64,000 nucleotides of DNA from Bombyx mori. Lineage: Eukaryota > Arthropoda > Insecta > Lepidoptera > Bombycidae. Location: NCBI RefSeq assembly GCF_030269925.1, contig NC_085131.1, forward strand, positions 7,735,501-7,799,500, written 5' to 3'. The first letter of the stretch is position 1. Each line of letters opens with the position of its first letter. The notes beneath the pieces were generated by a model. That model had not been told where the DNA came from, searched no databases, and worked only from the letters and a program-made list of their open reading frames with translations. Shown here in pieces: positions 10,921 to 22,871 of this stretch. The position numbers and the translations under genes were made by a program.

Positions 10921-11240
10921 GTTTTTTTTTATTGCGTACATTTCAAAGACCTCTCGGTCAATCTGGTGTTAAGTGATTACCAAAGCCTATAGATGTCAAC
11001 AGCGCCATCCACCTTGAGACGTGAGTTCTAAATTACAGTTCGATAGTACCTACTGAGGCGAGTTTGGTTTTTATAGTACGATGTTATTCGTTCACCTCGA
11101 AAGTCATTCATAATTCTGTGGAAAGTGCGTATTTCATTAGAATTTTTTTTACCTGTGTGCGGGTTTTGAATATCGGCACATTCCCATCGCTCGATACGAA
11201 TGCATCGGGGGACTTATTCTTTAGGCTACAATGACTTCAA
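10921..11240 (-). mobile_element. Diverged Bm1 SINE with head, internally deleted
   Basis: The poly(T) end, the TGGTGTTAAGTGATTACCAA segment, the TACGATGTTATTCGTTCACC segment and a degraded tRNA-like head (GAAGTCATTGTAGCCTAAAG on the minus strand) are all visible. The central block with AAACCGAAACGCATTACTGC is missing. It is an old copy. Confidence 0.75.
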
Positions 11241-11428
11241 GTTGTAAGAGTACCTCACTATTCGAGCTTCAATTGAAGGTTTGAAGAGTAGAACAGCCAA
11301 TGTACAATTTAAAAGAGATTTTCATCTCGAATCTCAGAGAACGTAGCGTTCACGTGGTGGTGTTTGAGCTACGGTAGCTCTGTAATAATAGGTAGAATTA
11401 CTGGTGGTTTTTGGCACTGGTATTTCTT

Positions 11429-11673
11429 GCTGGTGGTAGGACCTCTTGTGAGTCAGCGCAGATGGGTACCATCACCCTGCCTATTTCTGCCGTGAAGCAG
11501 TAATGCGTTTCGGCTTGAAGGGTGGGGCAGCCGTTGTAACTATACTTGAGACCTTAGAACTTATATCTCAAAGTGGGTGGCGCATTTACGTTGTGGGTGT
11601 CTATGGGCTCCAGTAAGCACTTAATACCAGGTGGGCTGTGAGATCGTCCACCCATCAAAGCAATAAAAAAAAT
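11429..11673 (+). mobile_element. Bm1 SINE, 5'-truncated
   Basis: It starts GCTGGTGGTAGGACCTCTTG and runs to the AGCAATAAAAAAAA tail, with the standard GGGTGGGGCAGCCGTTGTAA core. 11674-12500 shows nothing else I recognise. Confidence 0.92.
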
Positions 11674-12503
11674 ATATAAATTAGAGCGCAACTCCTGTAC
11701 TGGATCAAGAATAAGATCGATAGTGTTGGTAAATTCTTCATTTTGTTTGTTTTGCAAACAAAGCGCAAAGTTCCTTTGGAACAGAAAGCGTTTAGTTCAA
11801 ATGACGATCCACATTGCGATGCACTAAATTACAATAAAGCTTAAAGATGGAGGCCGATGGAATCGGAAGTCTGACTGCAAAAGCAGACTTGTCTCGAATT
11901 CGAATACGGTAGCGCGGGACCACACGAAATTCGAATTCGAATTTACATTTTTATTCGGGAAGCCGCTATCGTTTCGAACAACAAAACGTTGCATTGTCCT
12001 CGTTTTGAAACAGAGCAATCTTTGATCGCTTCTTCCCAGTTTCGTACTTGTTAGTGGCCGGAGTAAGGTTTTGGAGGGAACGAGGAACTGGCGTCACGCC
12101 AGACAATTTCTTTGTCTTTGTCAAGGCCTTCTCAAGTCTCATCGATGTAGATATTTCCATTATTGAAGGACTTTTCGCGATTCCTTCGACTGCTCTGTGA
12201 ATGGTTGCCAGCTTGTCGTGTTTTATCTTGAAATGTCGTGTCTTTTTCTGTTTCAGTAACAGTACGTGTCTAACTTTTTAACATAATTATAATGTTATTT
12301 CTTTTCGTAAATCAGGTGAACGTTGTAAATGTATTTGATTTATTCTTTTACGACGTTAGAGGTAAATAGCATTCATGATTACAGGTATAATTTTTCAAAA
12401 TGTTATTATAATATTGTATTTATTGTACTGCTGTTATCGGTGAGATGACTGCATGATCAGCGGATCGAGATCTTAAACACAAAGAAAATGAAAGTACATA
12501 ATA

Positions 12504-13793
12504 GGTTGGGGAAAAATTGTCTTCGCATTTTTTAAGAAAATTCTTTAAATTTTTTAATATTGTTTATTTACATTTAACTAAAGTATGTAGGTACCATTTT
12601 GTTCGATAACTTTTTGCCATCTTGTAGGTAGGGACATGATCCCATTGCTATAGAAATTTTGGGGCTTCTGATAAAAATAACGCGACAATTGGTTTTGGCA
12701 ATCCTCTCGTGATGCTAACCTGACACTGCCTAAAGAATTCTGAAGAGACCGAAACAGGTGGAAATCTGAAGGTGCAAAGTCAGGACTATACGGCGGATGC
12801 ATTAACACCTCCCAGCCAAGCTCTCTTCATTTTTGCTGAGTGGCTAAAGATATGTGAGGTCTAACGCTAGATAACGCTATCATGATGAAAAACGACACCC
12901 CTTCTGTTGATTAATTCCGGCCGCTTTCTCTCAATTTCTTGCTTTAATCTCATCGGTTGTTCGCAGTAGAGTTCAGAATCGATGGTCCTACCTGGTGGTA
13001 ACAGCTCATAATGAATAATGTCCTTCCAATCCCACCACACACACAGCATCACCTTGTTGCGAGTTAACCCGGGTTTCACCACAGGCTGTGATGCCTGAGC
13101 GGCCTTTGACCGCGACCTTTTTCACACGTTCTTATCGTAGGTAAGATCCACTTTTCATCACCAGTTATCAGCTTCTTCAAAAATGGTTCGGTTTCATTAC
13201 GTCGTAATAAAGAATCGCAAATGAGTACACGGTTCATTAGGTTTCTTTCAGTGAGCTCGTGAGGTACTCAAATATCGAGCTTTTTTGTGTACCCAGTTTT
13301 TTTCAAATATGCCAAAACTGTTTTGTGGTCAATTCCCAGTTCTTCAGCTACGTCGCAACTACTGATATACCGATCTTGCTCCACTTTTAAAAAAAAAGGC
13401 ATCCATTTTATCCGTAATAGGGCGACCAGAGCGACGTGCATCATCCTAAAATTTCCGGATTGAAAACGCTTAAACCAAATTTGTGCTACTCTCACATACG
13501 CTGCACTAGGTCCATAAACATTGCAAATTTCGCGGCTTGCGGTGCATTTTTACCTTTTTTGTAGTAAAATTTTAAAATGTATCGAATTTCTTAATTAAAA
13601 AAAGGGTCACTCATCTTGACAGTACGAAAAATAATTAAAAATAACACATTTTCCTAATTTGAATTTGGAATTATCTACTTTAAAATTTAAACTTTTAATG
13701 ATACCAAAACCAGCCAGATATAAATAGTATAGCCAAAGAGATTTTATTACAAGTTCATACATACTATATTGCGAAAAGACTTTTTCCCCAACC
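12504..13793 (-). mobile_element. mariner (DD34D) transposon, ~1.29 kb
   Basis: The ends GGTTGGGGAAAAA and TTTTTCCCCAACC are inverted repeats flanked by TA (the identical ATAATA/TATTAT context makes the exact junction ambiguous by a few bases). The length and TA target are typical of mariner. The transposase inside is broken; see the separate entry. Confidence 0.85.
12578..13614 (-). pseudogene. Broken mariner-type transposase
   Basis: It is read in pieces on the minus strand from an ATG at 13614. An N-terminal DNA-binding part contains VAQIWFKRFQSGNF and DVAEELGIDHKTVLAYLKKT (paired helix-turn-helix). Next come TGDEKW with the first catalytic Asp, VMLCVWWDWKDIIHYELLPP, a decayed second-Asp block (VVFHHDS where HHDNARPH is expected), and HPPYSPDFAPSDFHLF with the third Asp. 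It ends at ...QKVIEQNGTYIL and a stop. Stops and frameshifts separate three open segments (13495-13268, 13082-12867, 12808-12578). The family's length is about 345 residues, so little is missing, but the protein cannot be made as one chain. Confidence 0.85.
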
Positions 13794-14186
13794 TATTATA
13801 ACAGAATCGTATCATACAATTCACAACGCAATGTCTTAATATGTAGATCTAATTACTGCTTTAGCTGAATTTATTTCATGTTAGTTTTTATACAGTTTAC
13901 ACATTTAGTACGAACGAGATCTAAAACACCTCGTACGTATTTCTCTTGCGGTGCGGTTAAGCAAACCTTAGACTTCTCTGTCTTGCGGTCTTCATTTGAT
14001 TTAGCGTTGGAAAGAGATGAATATATCTTTAAGATGCCCTGTTAAATTAGATTGTGCACTGTGAATATTTTAACAAATGTCACTACAAAAAGCGCAAATA
14101 TTATTTTCTATCGCGTATGAAATAATAAATTAATAATAATAATAATAAGCTGGTATTTCGAACCAAATATAAGGTTTTGATAAAAA

Positions 14187-14492
14187 ATAGATTTGACCTT
14201 ATGCCCTAGATACCCAGAATTACAGACTAGAAGTAATTAAATTATATACTGCAATTGTTTTTCTGAAGTCCATGGGCGACGGTAATCACTCACCATCAGG
14301 TGGGCCGCATGCTCATCTGCCTATAAGAGCAATAATTTTAGATTATAGATTTGACCTTATGCCCTAGATACCCAGAATTACAGACTAGAAGTAATTAAAT
14401 TATATACTGCAATTGTTTTTCTGAAGTCCATGGGCGACGGTAATCACTCACCATCAGGTGGGCCGCATGCTCATCTGCCTATAAGAGCAATA
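14187..14492 (+). repeat. 158-bp tandem duplication containing a CR1-like tail
   Basis: Two apparently identical copies (14187-14334 and 14345-14492, period 158) each contain unrelated 5' sequence (TTTGACCTTATGCCCTAGAT...) plus a 5'-truncated LINE tail (GAAGTCCATGGGCGACGGTA ... AGAGCAATA). The absence of visible differences indicates a recent tandem duplication of the insertion together with its flank. Confidence 0.85.
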
Positions 14493-17191
14493 TTTTTTTT
14501 TTATCAAAAATCCAAATTATTAATCCAAGCCAAGAGGAATAAAAGTTCTTTTTTCTATTAAATAATGAGTCGAATATTTTCCTAATTTTACATTTCTATT
14601 TTTTCTTTTAAATTCTGGTTTTGGCAAGTTCAAATAAATTAATGAATTAAATGATGATGAACAAAACAATGGAGACATCCTTCACTTTTTGAATCAAGAA
14701 TTGTTGTTGTTGTTGTTGCTTAAATTAGGCACGAGTGCTAAGTGTTAACGCCTACGAAATTTTACTGAGCAATATTAATTTTTTATTTATGTTCACCGAC
14801 ACAATTTTTACACACTTCAATTAATGGCCGTGCCAAGCTAACTTGTTCGCAATGTAAAAATCAATAAAAACACTGTATAAAGGAAATACAAGCACAAAAT
14901 CGATTGTGGGAGTTTTATTGAAGAAACCCAAGCATCCAACAACGAGTATTTTTTGCGGATATCCTCGTGTGCTCGTTAGATGCGAACTCTTTGTGTAAAT
15001 CGGTCTTAAAATAACTTTAAAATTATTCGTAAAACTTTTATAATCATTTTGCTAAGTTTAAACTCAAATCATTAACTTAATCTATCCACTTCACCTTAAG
15101 AAATCAAGACTATTAACTCGAGCAAATTATACCCTTTCCATACGAAAAGTTGCCAAATAATTTTCTATTTACGTACAACATAACTTGAGACTTAATCGAA
15201 TATAAGTACTAAGCCGGTGATTCAGTAGAAAGCGTGACAAATTACTTTCGTTGAAATTTTCATGTAATTTGCACAAGTCTTAATGTGTTAACTACTTTGA
15301 CTTTACCTTTGACTTGTTAAGGGTGAAAATGCTTGATTTGAAATTGCGGTTTTTGTACGAAGAATTATTTAATTGTCAAAATAGAACAATGCAGATATCA
15401 AATTTTGACAGGTATTTGTCATCTAGAAGTAAGAACTAGTGACTTGAAATGATTTTTTTCTCGGACTATTTTAATTCAAATTGGTTTTAACAATATCCGT
15501 ATTGTTTTTTCCTAAAAATTCTCAAATTTGAAACTCTTAATGAATTGGATTAATGTGATTGAATTTTTATCATGGATTAATTATTTGTTTCTAAAAAGTG
15601 AGAAATTTCCTTGTTGATCTACCACAAGCGTGCTCACATTTGAAAAATCGTTAATCCTGAACGGCCCTACCTACACAATGGAACAATCTTACTAAATGAT
15701 TGAAAAATAATTAGTCCTTCATAAAAGTGCTAAATTTCAACTTAATCCGACGTCTTGAAGTAAGTGCAAGTCACTTTAGAAGATTTCGTAACAAACATAC
15801 GTACCTACAGGGGAAACTAATGGTTTCTTAAAGCCGTTAAATTCGAAACACATTTCATTCTATTCAGTTGAATCAATGAAAATCCGGACACTTGTACGAT
15901 GTGGCCTCTTCAACATAAAATTTGATTGCATAAGGTACTCGTAAATTTCTTTTTGCAACTCCAGCCCAAATATTGATCTTTAAACTAGCGTGACATCAAA
16001 CTTGAAGCATTCATCTTAGATTCAAATGAACGCGTAAAACAATTTTTAATGCTGATAGCATTACGGATATGCATATATAATTTTAGTTCTGTAAGACATT
16101 TTAGACCGATCCGTGGAAGAAACGTTTCTGACGAGACAAAGTAATTGTCTGGCGATGTGCCAAGATGCGCTTCTAGCATACCTTTGGTTATCTCACACTA
16201 GAGCCTAAAAAAGTTGCGATTAATATACAATTTAGACCGAGTCGGTTGGGTGGATTCGGTTTCTGAGGCCGGAGGATGTATTTCAACTGCTTTTTCGGTT
16301 TTATTATTTAGTACAAACAAGAGTTATAGGCACAATCGTAGCTCATTGCATTTGCTACAATATTCGTTGACTCCCGCTTCTATACTATTGGTAGCACATA
16401 AAATATGTTGGAGTGATCGTCTGGGTTTCTTATAAAAAGACGCAGACTTTCATGGATAGTTTTTATTCTAACGGCGATACACTTTTTTATGTCAGTAGTC
16501 ATTGACGACGCAAAAAGAAAAGGGGCGAGCACACGAATGACATTGACACATATTAGGCGAGTGACAGCTGTCAGTTGGTATTAACATAAAGATGCGTTTA
16601 GGAATTATACAATTCTAACAAGATACTTACTCCCTTAGAGAGCGCATTTTCCGCCCGGAGAAGGTGAGGTATTTCTAGGTTTAAGAATAGTACCTACTAA
16701 TACTGTATAGCAATAATGCAGTGAGGTAATCATCATATAAAAGCCATTTGTGCTGCAGTAGCTGGTGGGTTCACCCATCTAACATCTCCTGAAATTAAAA
16801 TATCAATAATATGTTCCCAGTATCGAAACTACGATCATGCATAATATATCGTTGCATCACCCATGTGAGAAAGATTTAGTTAAGACACGTAGTGGAAGTT
16901 CCTTTCATTCAATTACATTGGAAAAGTAAGCAGCATGCCCTTTCGAAAGTAAGTAGAACGCCCTTTCAAAACTAGTTCTCCAAGGTAAGTTCTGACGTTT
17001 AAGCCAGATTTGGAATGTGTCTTTAGTGGTGTGCAGTAACTTTAATGAGCCCTTTTACCTGTGATAATAAATCAAAACTACTGTTGCGGATGGTTGATGG
17101 GGAAGAGGTATCGCAACAAGAGCGCATAGGTCTCATTTCCGTTTTGATAGCCCAACACATAGCCTGATCATAAGTAGGTAGAGAAACACGA
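14493..17191. other. Long stretch with only simple repeats
   Basis: There is a (TTG)n microsatellite at about 14701-14719, and an (AAT)n tract lies just upstream at about 14137-14151. The remainder shows no repeat shared with the rest of the window, no convincing coding frame and no RNA. It is probably ancient or unique intergenic/intronic sequence. Confidence 0.5.
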
Positions 17192-17243
17192 AGAAGTCGC
17201 TGTGGCCTAAAGGATAAGACGTATGGCATACTCGCTACCACAC
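17192..17243 (+). mobile_element. Orphan Bm1 tRNA-like head
   Basis: AGAAGTCGCTGTGGCCTAAA followed by GGATAAGACG is the A-box end of Bm1. The B-box and body are missing. Confidence 0.7.
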
Positions 17244-17749
17244 AATAATTTCAGTCTTCTTCTTCTTAGTAGAATACTTCATTGCTGAAGGTCGTGTCCC
17301 TGAAAGCCCTTCGTGGCTCTTTGTACCATCAGCTTCCATTTGCTTCGGTTTTCGGCTTCTCTCAGGGCGTTCGCAACAAACACACACAGTTCACACTTCT
17401 ATGCAATAACAAAGTGTTTGTAAGTAATCTTAGCTTGGCTTTGAAATGTTTCCAGCGTTTACTGAGCGTAAAGTAGCGCATGTCAGAATACGTTGTTTGA
17501 AGACGAACATAAAAATCTGAATGTGTCAGTTTCAGTCTTTGTACATTTTCAGTATCACTTGGTGAAGTTTAATCGTGATCTTAAGTTTCATATAGATAGT
17601 TAAGTTTAAATGGATTCGATGGCATGTTTGATGCATTTGTATTGTATACGGATTAGATACATACATTGTATATATTAAAGACAGTATACCTGTAATCATG
17701 GCGTTTGCAACACGCTGATATATCGAGAACTCACTAAACTTTCTTTCTT

Positions 17750-18000
17750 ACTGGTGGTAGGACCTCTTGTGAGTCCGCGCGGGTGGGTACCACCACCCCG
17801 TCTATTTCTGCCGTGAAGCAGTAATGCGTTTCGGTTTGAAGGGTGGGGCAGCCGTCGTAACTATACTTGAGACCTTAGAACTTGTATCTCAAGGTGGGTG
17901 GCGCATTTACGTTGTGGATGTCTATGGGCTCCAGTAACCACTTAACACCAGGTGGGCTGTGAGCTCGTCCACCCATCTAAGCAATAAAAAAAAAAAAAAA
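17750..18000 (+). mobile_element. Bm1 SINE, 5'-truncated
   Basis: It runs from ACTGGTGGTAGGACCTCTTG to the A-rich tail, close to the consensus seen across the window. 17244-17749 has no clear feature. Confidence 0.93.
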
Positions 18001-18216
18001 CTTGAAAATCGTGGTAAGAAATAATTTAAATTTTAATAAAAATGTGTGTAAGGTAGGCAGCCGCGAAAGGTTAAAACAGTTTAAGGAAAACTAAAATTAA
18101 AGCAGTTTATAGTTCGCGAAGTTATGTTTTCAGGGTTACAATATTAACTTAGTTTTTGTTTAAGTTAAAGAAGTTGAAGAATTAAATAAGAGTGTCCATA
18201 ATAATGTTACGAGTTT

Positions 18217-18837
18217 ATGACAATTTCGATGTTCGACCAGCCCATACCGTGGGCCCCGAAGGTCAAATATTTAGGCGTCACCCTCGACAGTAGGATGACA
18301 TTCCGCCCCCACATCAAGACGGTACGCGACCGTGCCGCCTTCATCCTAGGACGTCTCTACCCGATGATATGTAGGCGAAGTAAAATGTCCCTTAGAAATA
18401 AGGTGACACTCTACAAAACTTGCATACGCCCCGTCATGACCTATGCAAGTGTAGTGTTCGCTCACGCGGCCCGCATACACTTAAAATCCTTTCAAATCAT
18501 TCAATCCCGTTTTTGCAGGATAGCCGTCGGAGCCCCGTGGTTCGTCAGGAACGTCGACCTCCATGACGACCTGGACTTAGAGTCCATCAGTAAGTATCTT
18601 CAGTCGGCGTCCATGCGCCACTTCGATAAAGCGGCACGACACGAGAACCCTCTCATCGTGGCCGCCGGTAACTACATTCCCGATCCTGCGGACAGAATGG
18701 AAAGCAGTCGACGTCGCCCAAAACACGTCATCTCGGATCCTCCCGATCCACTAACGGTGCTTTTAGGTACTTCAAGCACCGGTCACCGTTCTCGTCGAAC
18801 CCGTCGCTTGCGACGAAGGGCTCGACGAGTAAATTAA
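18217..18837 (+). pseudogene. Jockey-like reverse transcriptase, C-terminal 200 residues
   Basis: The frame reads IPWAPKVKYLGVTLDSRMTF followed by HIKTVRDRAAF, the conserved post-palm block of Jockey-type RTs. It continues TLYKTCIRPVMTYASVVFAH, HDDLDLESISKYLQSASMRH, FDKAARHENPLIVAAGNYIP and a basic tail (RRTRRLRRRARRVN) before TAA. The frame is uninterrupted but lacks endonuclease and the RT palm (no FADD motif), so it is a 5'-truncated dead copy. The upstream ATG near 18217 is fortuitous. No host role is implied. Confidence 0.85.
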
Positions 18838-19052
18838 CTCTCAGACACAGCCCACTGAGTTTCTCGCCGGATCTTCTCAGTGGGTCGCGTTTCCGATCCG
18901 GTGGTAGATTCTGCGAAGCACGACTCTTGCTAGGGTTCGTGTTAGCAACATCGTCAGGTTTGAGCCCCGTGAGCTCACCTACTAAAGTTAGGGTTACGCT
19001 GAAATAGCCGCTAGGGCTATCAGCTTAGGTAGGAAAAAAAAAAAAAAAAAAA
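18217..19052 (+). mobile_element. Jockey-like LINE, 3' end with poly(A)
   Basis: This is the longest LINE remnant: the RT C-terminal coding part, about 200 bp of 3' UTR (CACTGAGTTTCTCGCCGGAT ... CTAGGGCTATCAGCTTAGGT) and an A tail at about 19034-19052. 5' truncation is near 18217-18235. Fragments of the same UTR occur at 5125, 25888, 35219, 40052, 61420 and 63302. Confidence 0.85.
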
Positions 19053-19520
19053 TGACAATTTTTTATTTCTTCCAGAATTAAATGTAGTTAAAAATCAGGA
19101 CAGCTGAATGAGGACGCGAAAAAAAAAGAACTGGGCTATTGTTTTTCAAGTTCTTCTAAGCTAAATACAGTTTTAATAAATTATTAGGAGATTATTTAAT
19201 ATTTAAGAGAATAACGCATACAAGCTAATAATATCGAAGAACCAATGACCGTATTTAAATTAAAAAATTGAGAACCGTATAGATAATTTGATGTTCGAAT
19301 CGTTGATCTTCTTATAATAGTACTTGAAAATAATTCAATACAGCACTTTACAAAACTAAATGAGAAGAAGTGGAGGACATATTCCATTATAAACAAAATG
19401 TATAGTAAATAAATAATATATTAAGTCTATTAAACTATATTGGAAAGTATAAGAACGGAGAAATTCGTTGTCGGTATGATATGATTTTCTTCTGACCGAT
19501 TATTTCTTTATTATTTAAGA

Positions 19521-19959
19521 CTAGCGGCCCGCTCCGGCTCCGCTCGGGTCTTTAACAAAATTTTCAAAGATATACGACGTTGTTTTATTTTTTAAATAAA
19601 ATAACACTTATTGCGGCATAACTATAATAGTTAAGCATATGTTGTCGCGTCTGTCACTTTTTGTAAATAATAATGTGTTCTACAAAGTCGTAGTACATTA
19701 TTTTATTCTATCATCAATAGTTTTCGCAGGACACGCGATGTAAAGAATATTTTAGGTAATTTTTTTACACCTTGGGTTACATTATTGGACTTTTAGTAAG
19801 GATCCCTAATTTTTTTCAAAAAAGATTATAGCCTATGTCACTCGGGAAGGAATAGTGTAGCTTCATAACAGTGAAAGAATTTTTCAAATCGGTTCAGTAG
19901 TTTCGGAGCCTTTTCAATACAAACAAACAAATCTTTCCTCTTTATAATATTAGTATAGA
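19521..19959 (-). mobile_element. Non-autonomous Helitron, same family as 7590-8184
   Basis: On the minus strand it runs from TCTATACTAATATTATAAAG to the stem CCCGAGCGGAGCCGGAGCGG and CTAG. The shared interior (ACACCTTGGGTTACATTATT, GGATCCCTAATTT) confirms the family. The shorter length reflects an internal deletion relative to the 7.6-kb copy. Confidence 0.75.
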
Positions 19960-20219
19960 CTAAACTTTTATTAAGTTCTAGTGGTGGTAGGAAGCAACGT
20001 GGGTGGGTCGTGTACATCTGATCTCCTAACTACTGCTAGTGCCGTTTTGGTCCATAATATCGAATTGTTCGTATTGGTAGCTAACTGCAAAGTGAGCACT
20101 TTTATCGATATACAGCAAACATAATATGTTGCATAGTTAATAAACGGCCTAAATATCTGCGTAATTAAGACCATTACTACGAAACCAACTCCGCGATCCT
20201 ATTTCTATTTAGTTTATTT

Positions 20220-20600
20220 TTATTTTTATTGCTTAGGTGGGTGGACGAGCTCACAGCCGACTTGGTGTTAAGTGGTTACTGGAGCCCATAGACATCTACA
20301 ACGAAAAATGCGCCACCCACCTTGAGATATAAGTTCTAAGGTCTCAGTAAAGTTACAACGGCTACTCCACCCTTCAAACCGAAACGCATTACTGCTTCAC
20401 TGTAGAAATAGGCAGGGTGGTGGTACCTACCCGTGCGGACTCACAAGAGGTCCTACCACCAATAATTACGCAAATTATAATTTTGCGGGTTTCATTTTTA
20501 TTACACGATGTTATTCCTTCACCGTGGAAGTCAATCGTGAACAATTGTTAAGTACGTATTTCATTAGAAAAATTAGTACCCGCCTGCGGGGTTCGAATAC
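20220..20600 (-). mobile_element. Bm1 SINE, head truncated
   Basis: A nearly complete body in reverse orientation reaches the GTACCCGCCTGCGGGGTTCG B-box region, where the remaining ~60 bp of the head are missing. It abuts the 250-bp unit described next. Confidence 0.92.
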
Positions 20601-20853
20601 CTTCAAAACTTAATTCGTAGCTACCTTAATAGCTTTTTGCTGTCTTCAATAATAGCGGGAATGTCCAGTCCAGTTCAGTCCAGAATTACAAATAGTGATT
20701 TTACAATCCTCAAACACGAAGGATCGAGGCACAAAAACTTCAACAATACGGGCTCTGTTTACATAAGTAATGATCGGAGATTCACGACGGACCCAACTAA
20801 TTAATCTTTAGTTCACATTGTTGTTGGAATCATATTTCATTTGAAAAGATGCA
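20601..20853. repeat. Dispersed ~250-bp unit joined to Bm1, copy 1
   Basis: From CTTCAAAAC to TTTGAAAAGATGCA, this segment is about 90% identical by eye to 31971-32211. Both copies sit next to the 5' end of a Bm1 in the same orientation. No ORF is present. The sequence after it (20867-21178) has an open frame of low complexity that I cannot support as a gene. Confidence 0.7.
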
Positions 20854-21506
20854 TTCATAACTTTTCGTGATAATCATTATCACTTTTTCTATAGGTATAC
20901 GTGAAGCCAAAACTTTGTACACCCTTTTACGAAAACTGCGCCGATGGAGAAGTATGAAATTTCCCACACTTATAGAAAGTATAGAGAAGGAGTGCAGAAT
21001 GCTAATTTTTTTTTTAATTATGCGTAAAAAATACAATAAATCAATAAAAAAAAAACATTACACACACTACCATGTGTATTTGACACAACACATACTTAAA
21101 AATATACTCTTTGTTTATTGTCGATTGGCAAACTTTTGTTATTGTTTAAAGTCTGTGGTCCAATTGAGAATAGACTAATATTGTTTGTCTTTAATATTAT
21201 TTATCTATAGTGTAGTTTTGGCGAAATCTATGATTATACTCTATCTATTATAGAATTACTCGTATAATAAATAGTGTTTGACAATAGAACCATAATAATC
21301 TTGAACCTTATAATTTCAATTAATTATAGTCGAATTTCGACTACTGCGGGACCACTAGTATTAAATAAATACCTAAAGAAATAAATAAATATTTACTAAC
21401 AATCAGGCCATGTTAACTGGTCCCGTGATAGGTTCGTAAAGAACTTGTGTTACAGGTACCAGATAACGGAAATAAATGTAAGATTTTTATTATACACATA
21501 TAACTA

Positions 21507-22805
21507 GTCAGGTCATAAGTATTGTCACACAGTAAAAACTTTTCTTTTAGAATGCTGGCCACAAAAAAGTTTATTGAATTCGAATTTCGAATTGTTCATG
21601 AAAATAAAAATGTATACTTTTAGAATTTTACTCATTTTTAAATATGGAGTGGACGCTTAAAGAAGACCGTGTTGCAGTTACTGCGTTGCATCGTTGCGGT
21701 TACGCGCCAATTCAAATTTTTAACATACTGAAAAATTTTAATATAACCAAAAGATTCGTTTATCGTACCATCAAACGATACAATGAAGACTCTAGTGTAG
21801 ATAACAGGTCAAGAAGTGGTCGCCCTCGGTCTGTTAGGACTCCAGCAGTGATAAAAGCTGTGAAGGCGCGAATTCAAAGAAATCCCAAACGTAAGCAGAA
21901 ACTGTTGGCCCTTCAGATGGGGTTAAGCAGAACCACGGTGAAAAGGGTGTTAAATGAAGACTTAGGGCTTCGGGCATATCGAAGAAAAACAGGACATCGT
22001 TTGAATGCTCGTCTAATGGACCTGAGACTGAAGAGATGCCGCGCTTTGTTGAAGCGGTACGCGGGAAAAAAATATCGGGAAATTCTTTTTTCGGATGAAA
22101 AAATTTTTACCGTAGAAGAGAGCTACAACAAACAAAATGATAAGGTGTACACACACAGTAGTGAAGAAGCGAGCAACCGTATTCCGCGTGTCCAACGAGG
22201 TCATTTTTCATCCTCGCTGATGGTATGGTTGGGAGTTTCTTATTTGGGCTTAACAGAGGTACATTTTTGTGAGAAAGGTGTAAAAACGAATGCAGTTGTG
22301 TATCAAAATACAGTCCTGACGAACCTTGTGGAACCTGTTTCTCATACCATGTTCAATAACAGGCACTGGGTATTCCAACAAGATTCGGCGCCAGCTCATA
22401 GAGCGAAGAGCACACAAGACTGGCTGGCGGCGCGTGAAATGGACTTCATCCGGCACGAAGACTGGCCCTCCTCCAGTCCAGATTTGAATCCGTTAGATTA
22501 CAAGATATGGCAACACTTGGAGGAAAAGGCGTGTTCAAAGCCTCATCCCAATTTGGAGTCACTCAAGACATCCTTGATTAAGGCAGCCGCCGATATTGAC
22601 ATGGACCTCGTTCGTGCTGCGATAGACGACTGGCCGCGTAGATTGAAGGCCTGTATTCAAAATCACGGAGGTCATTTTGAATAAACTTTAGTGTCATAAG
22701 AATCTATGTTTTGTTAAGTTCATTTTGGTATATGAATGGTTACATAATGAATAAACTTGTTTCAATTATTTTACATTAAACATGTGACAGAATTTATGAC
22801 CTGAC
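21507..22805 (+). mobile_element. Complete DD37D (maT-like) mariner transposon
   Basis: The inverted ends share GTCAGGTCATAA, then 2-3 mismatches, then TGTCACA, over about 24 bp. TA is duplicated at 21505-21506 and 22806-22807. The 1299-bp element contains one full transposase ORF with a 137-bp 5' and a 121-bp 3' untranslated segment. It is inserted in the tail of a SINE. Confidence 0.92.
21644..22684 (+). CDS. Intact maT/Bmmar1-like mariner transposase
   Basis: The 346-residue frame runs from ATG to TAA without interruption, the usual length for Tc1/mariner transposases. Residues ~1-60 form the first helix-turn-helix (MEWTLKEDRVAVTALHRCGY, then KRFVYRTIKRY). A GRPR hinge (SRSGRPRSVRTP) is near 55-67 and a second helix-turn-helix (LALQMGLSRTTVKRVLNEDL) near 88-107. 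Catalytic Asp1 is in REILFSDEKIFT and Asp2 in WVFQQDSAPAH. The third acidic residue is Asp in SPDLNPLDYKIW. I count 37 residues between Asp2 and Asp3, giving DD37D, the maT group typified by silkworm Bmmar1. All expected active-site residues are present. The enzyme would cut and paste its own element at TA sites. Activity is not demonstrated. Confidence 0.93.
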   Translation: MEWTLKEDRVAVTALHRCGYAPIQIFNILKNFNITKRFVYRTIKRYNEDSSVDNRSRSGRPRSVRTPAVIKAVKARIQRNPKRKQKLLALQMGLSRTTVKRVLNEDLGLRAYRRKTGHRLNARLMDLRLKRCRALLKRYAGKKYREILFSDEKIFTVEESYNKQNDKVYTHSSEEASNRIPRVQRGHFSSSLMVWLGVSYLGLTEVHFCEKGVKTNAVVYQNTVLTNLVEPVSHTMFNNRHWVFQQDSAPAHRAKSTQDWLAAREMDFIRHEDWPSSSPDLNPLDYKIWQHLEEKACSKPHPNLESLKTSLIKAAADIDMDLVRAAIDDWPRRLKACIQNHGGHFE

Positions 22806-22871
22806 TAGGTATATATTTAATATACATCCATAACCCTGGAAAAGACATTTATATTTATCATACAAATATCT

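Noticed and set aside
20867..21178. 103-codon frame
   Set aside because: Low-complexity, Lys/Ile/Leu/Tyr-rich product as expected of AT-rich DNA, no motif.
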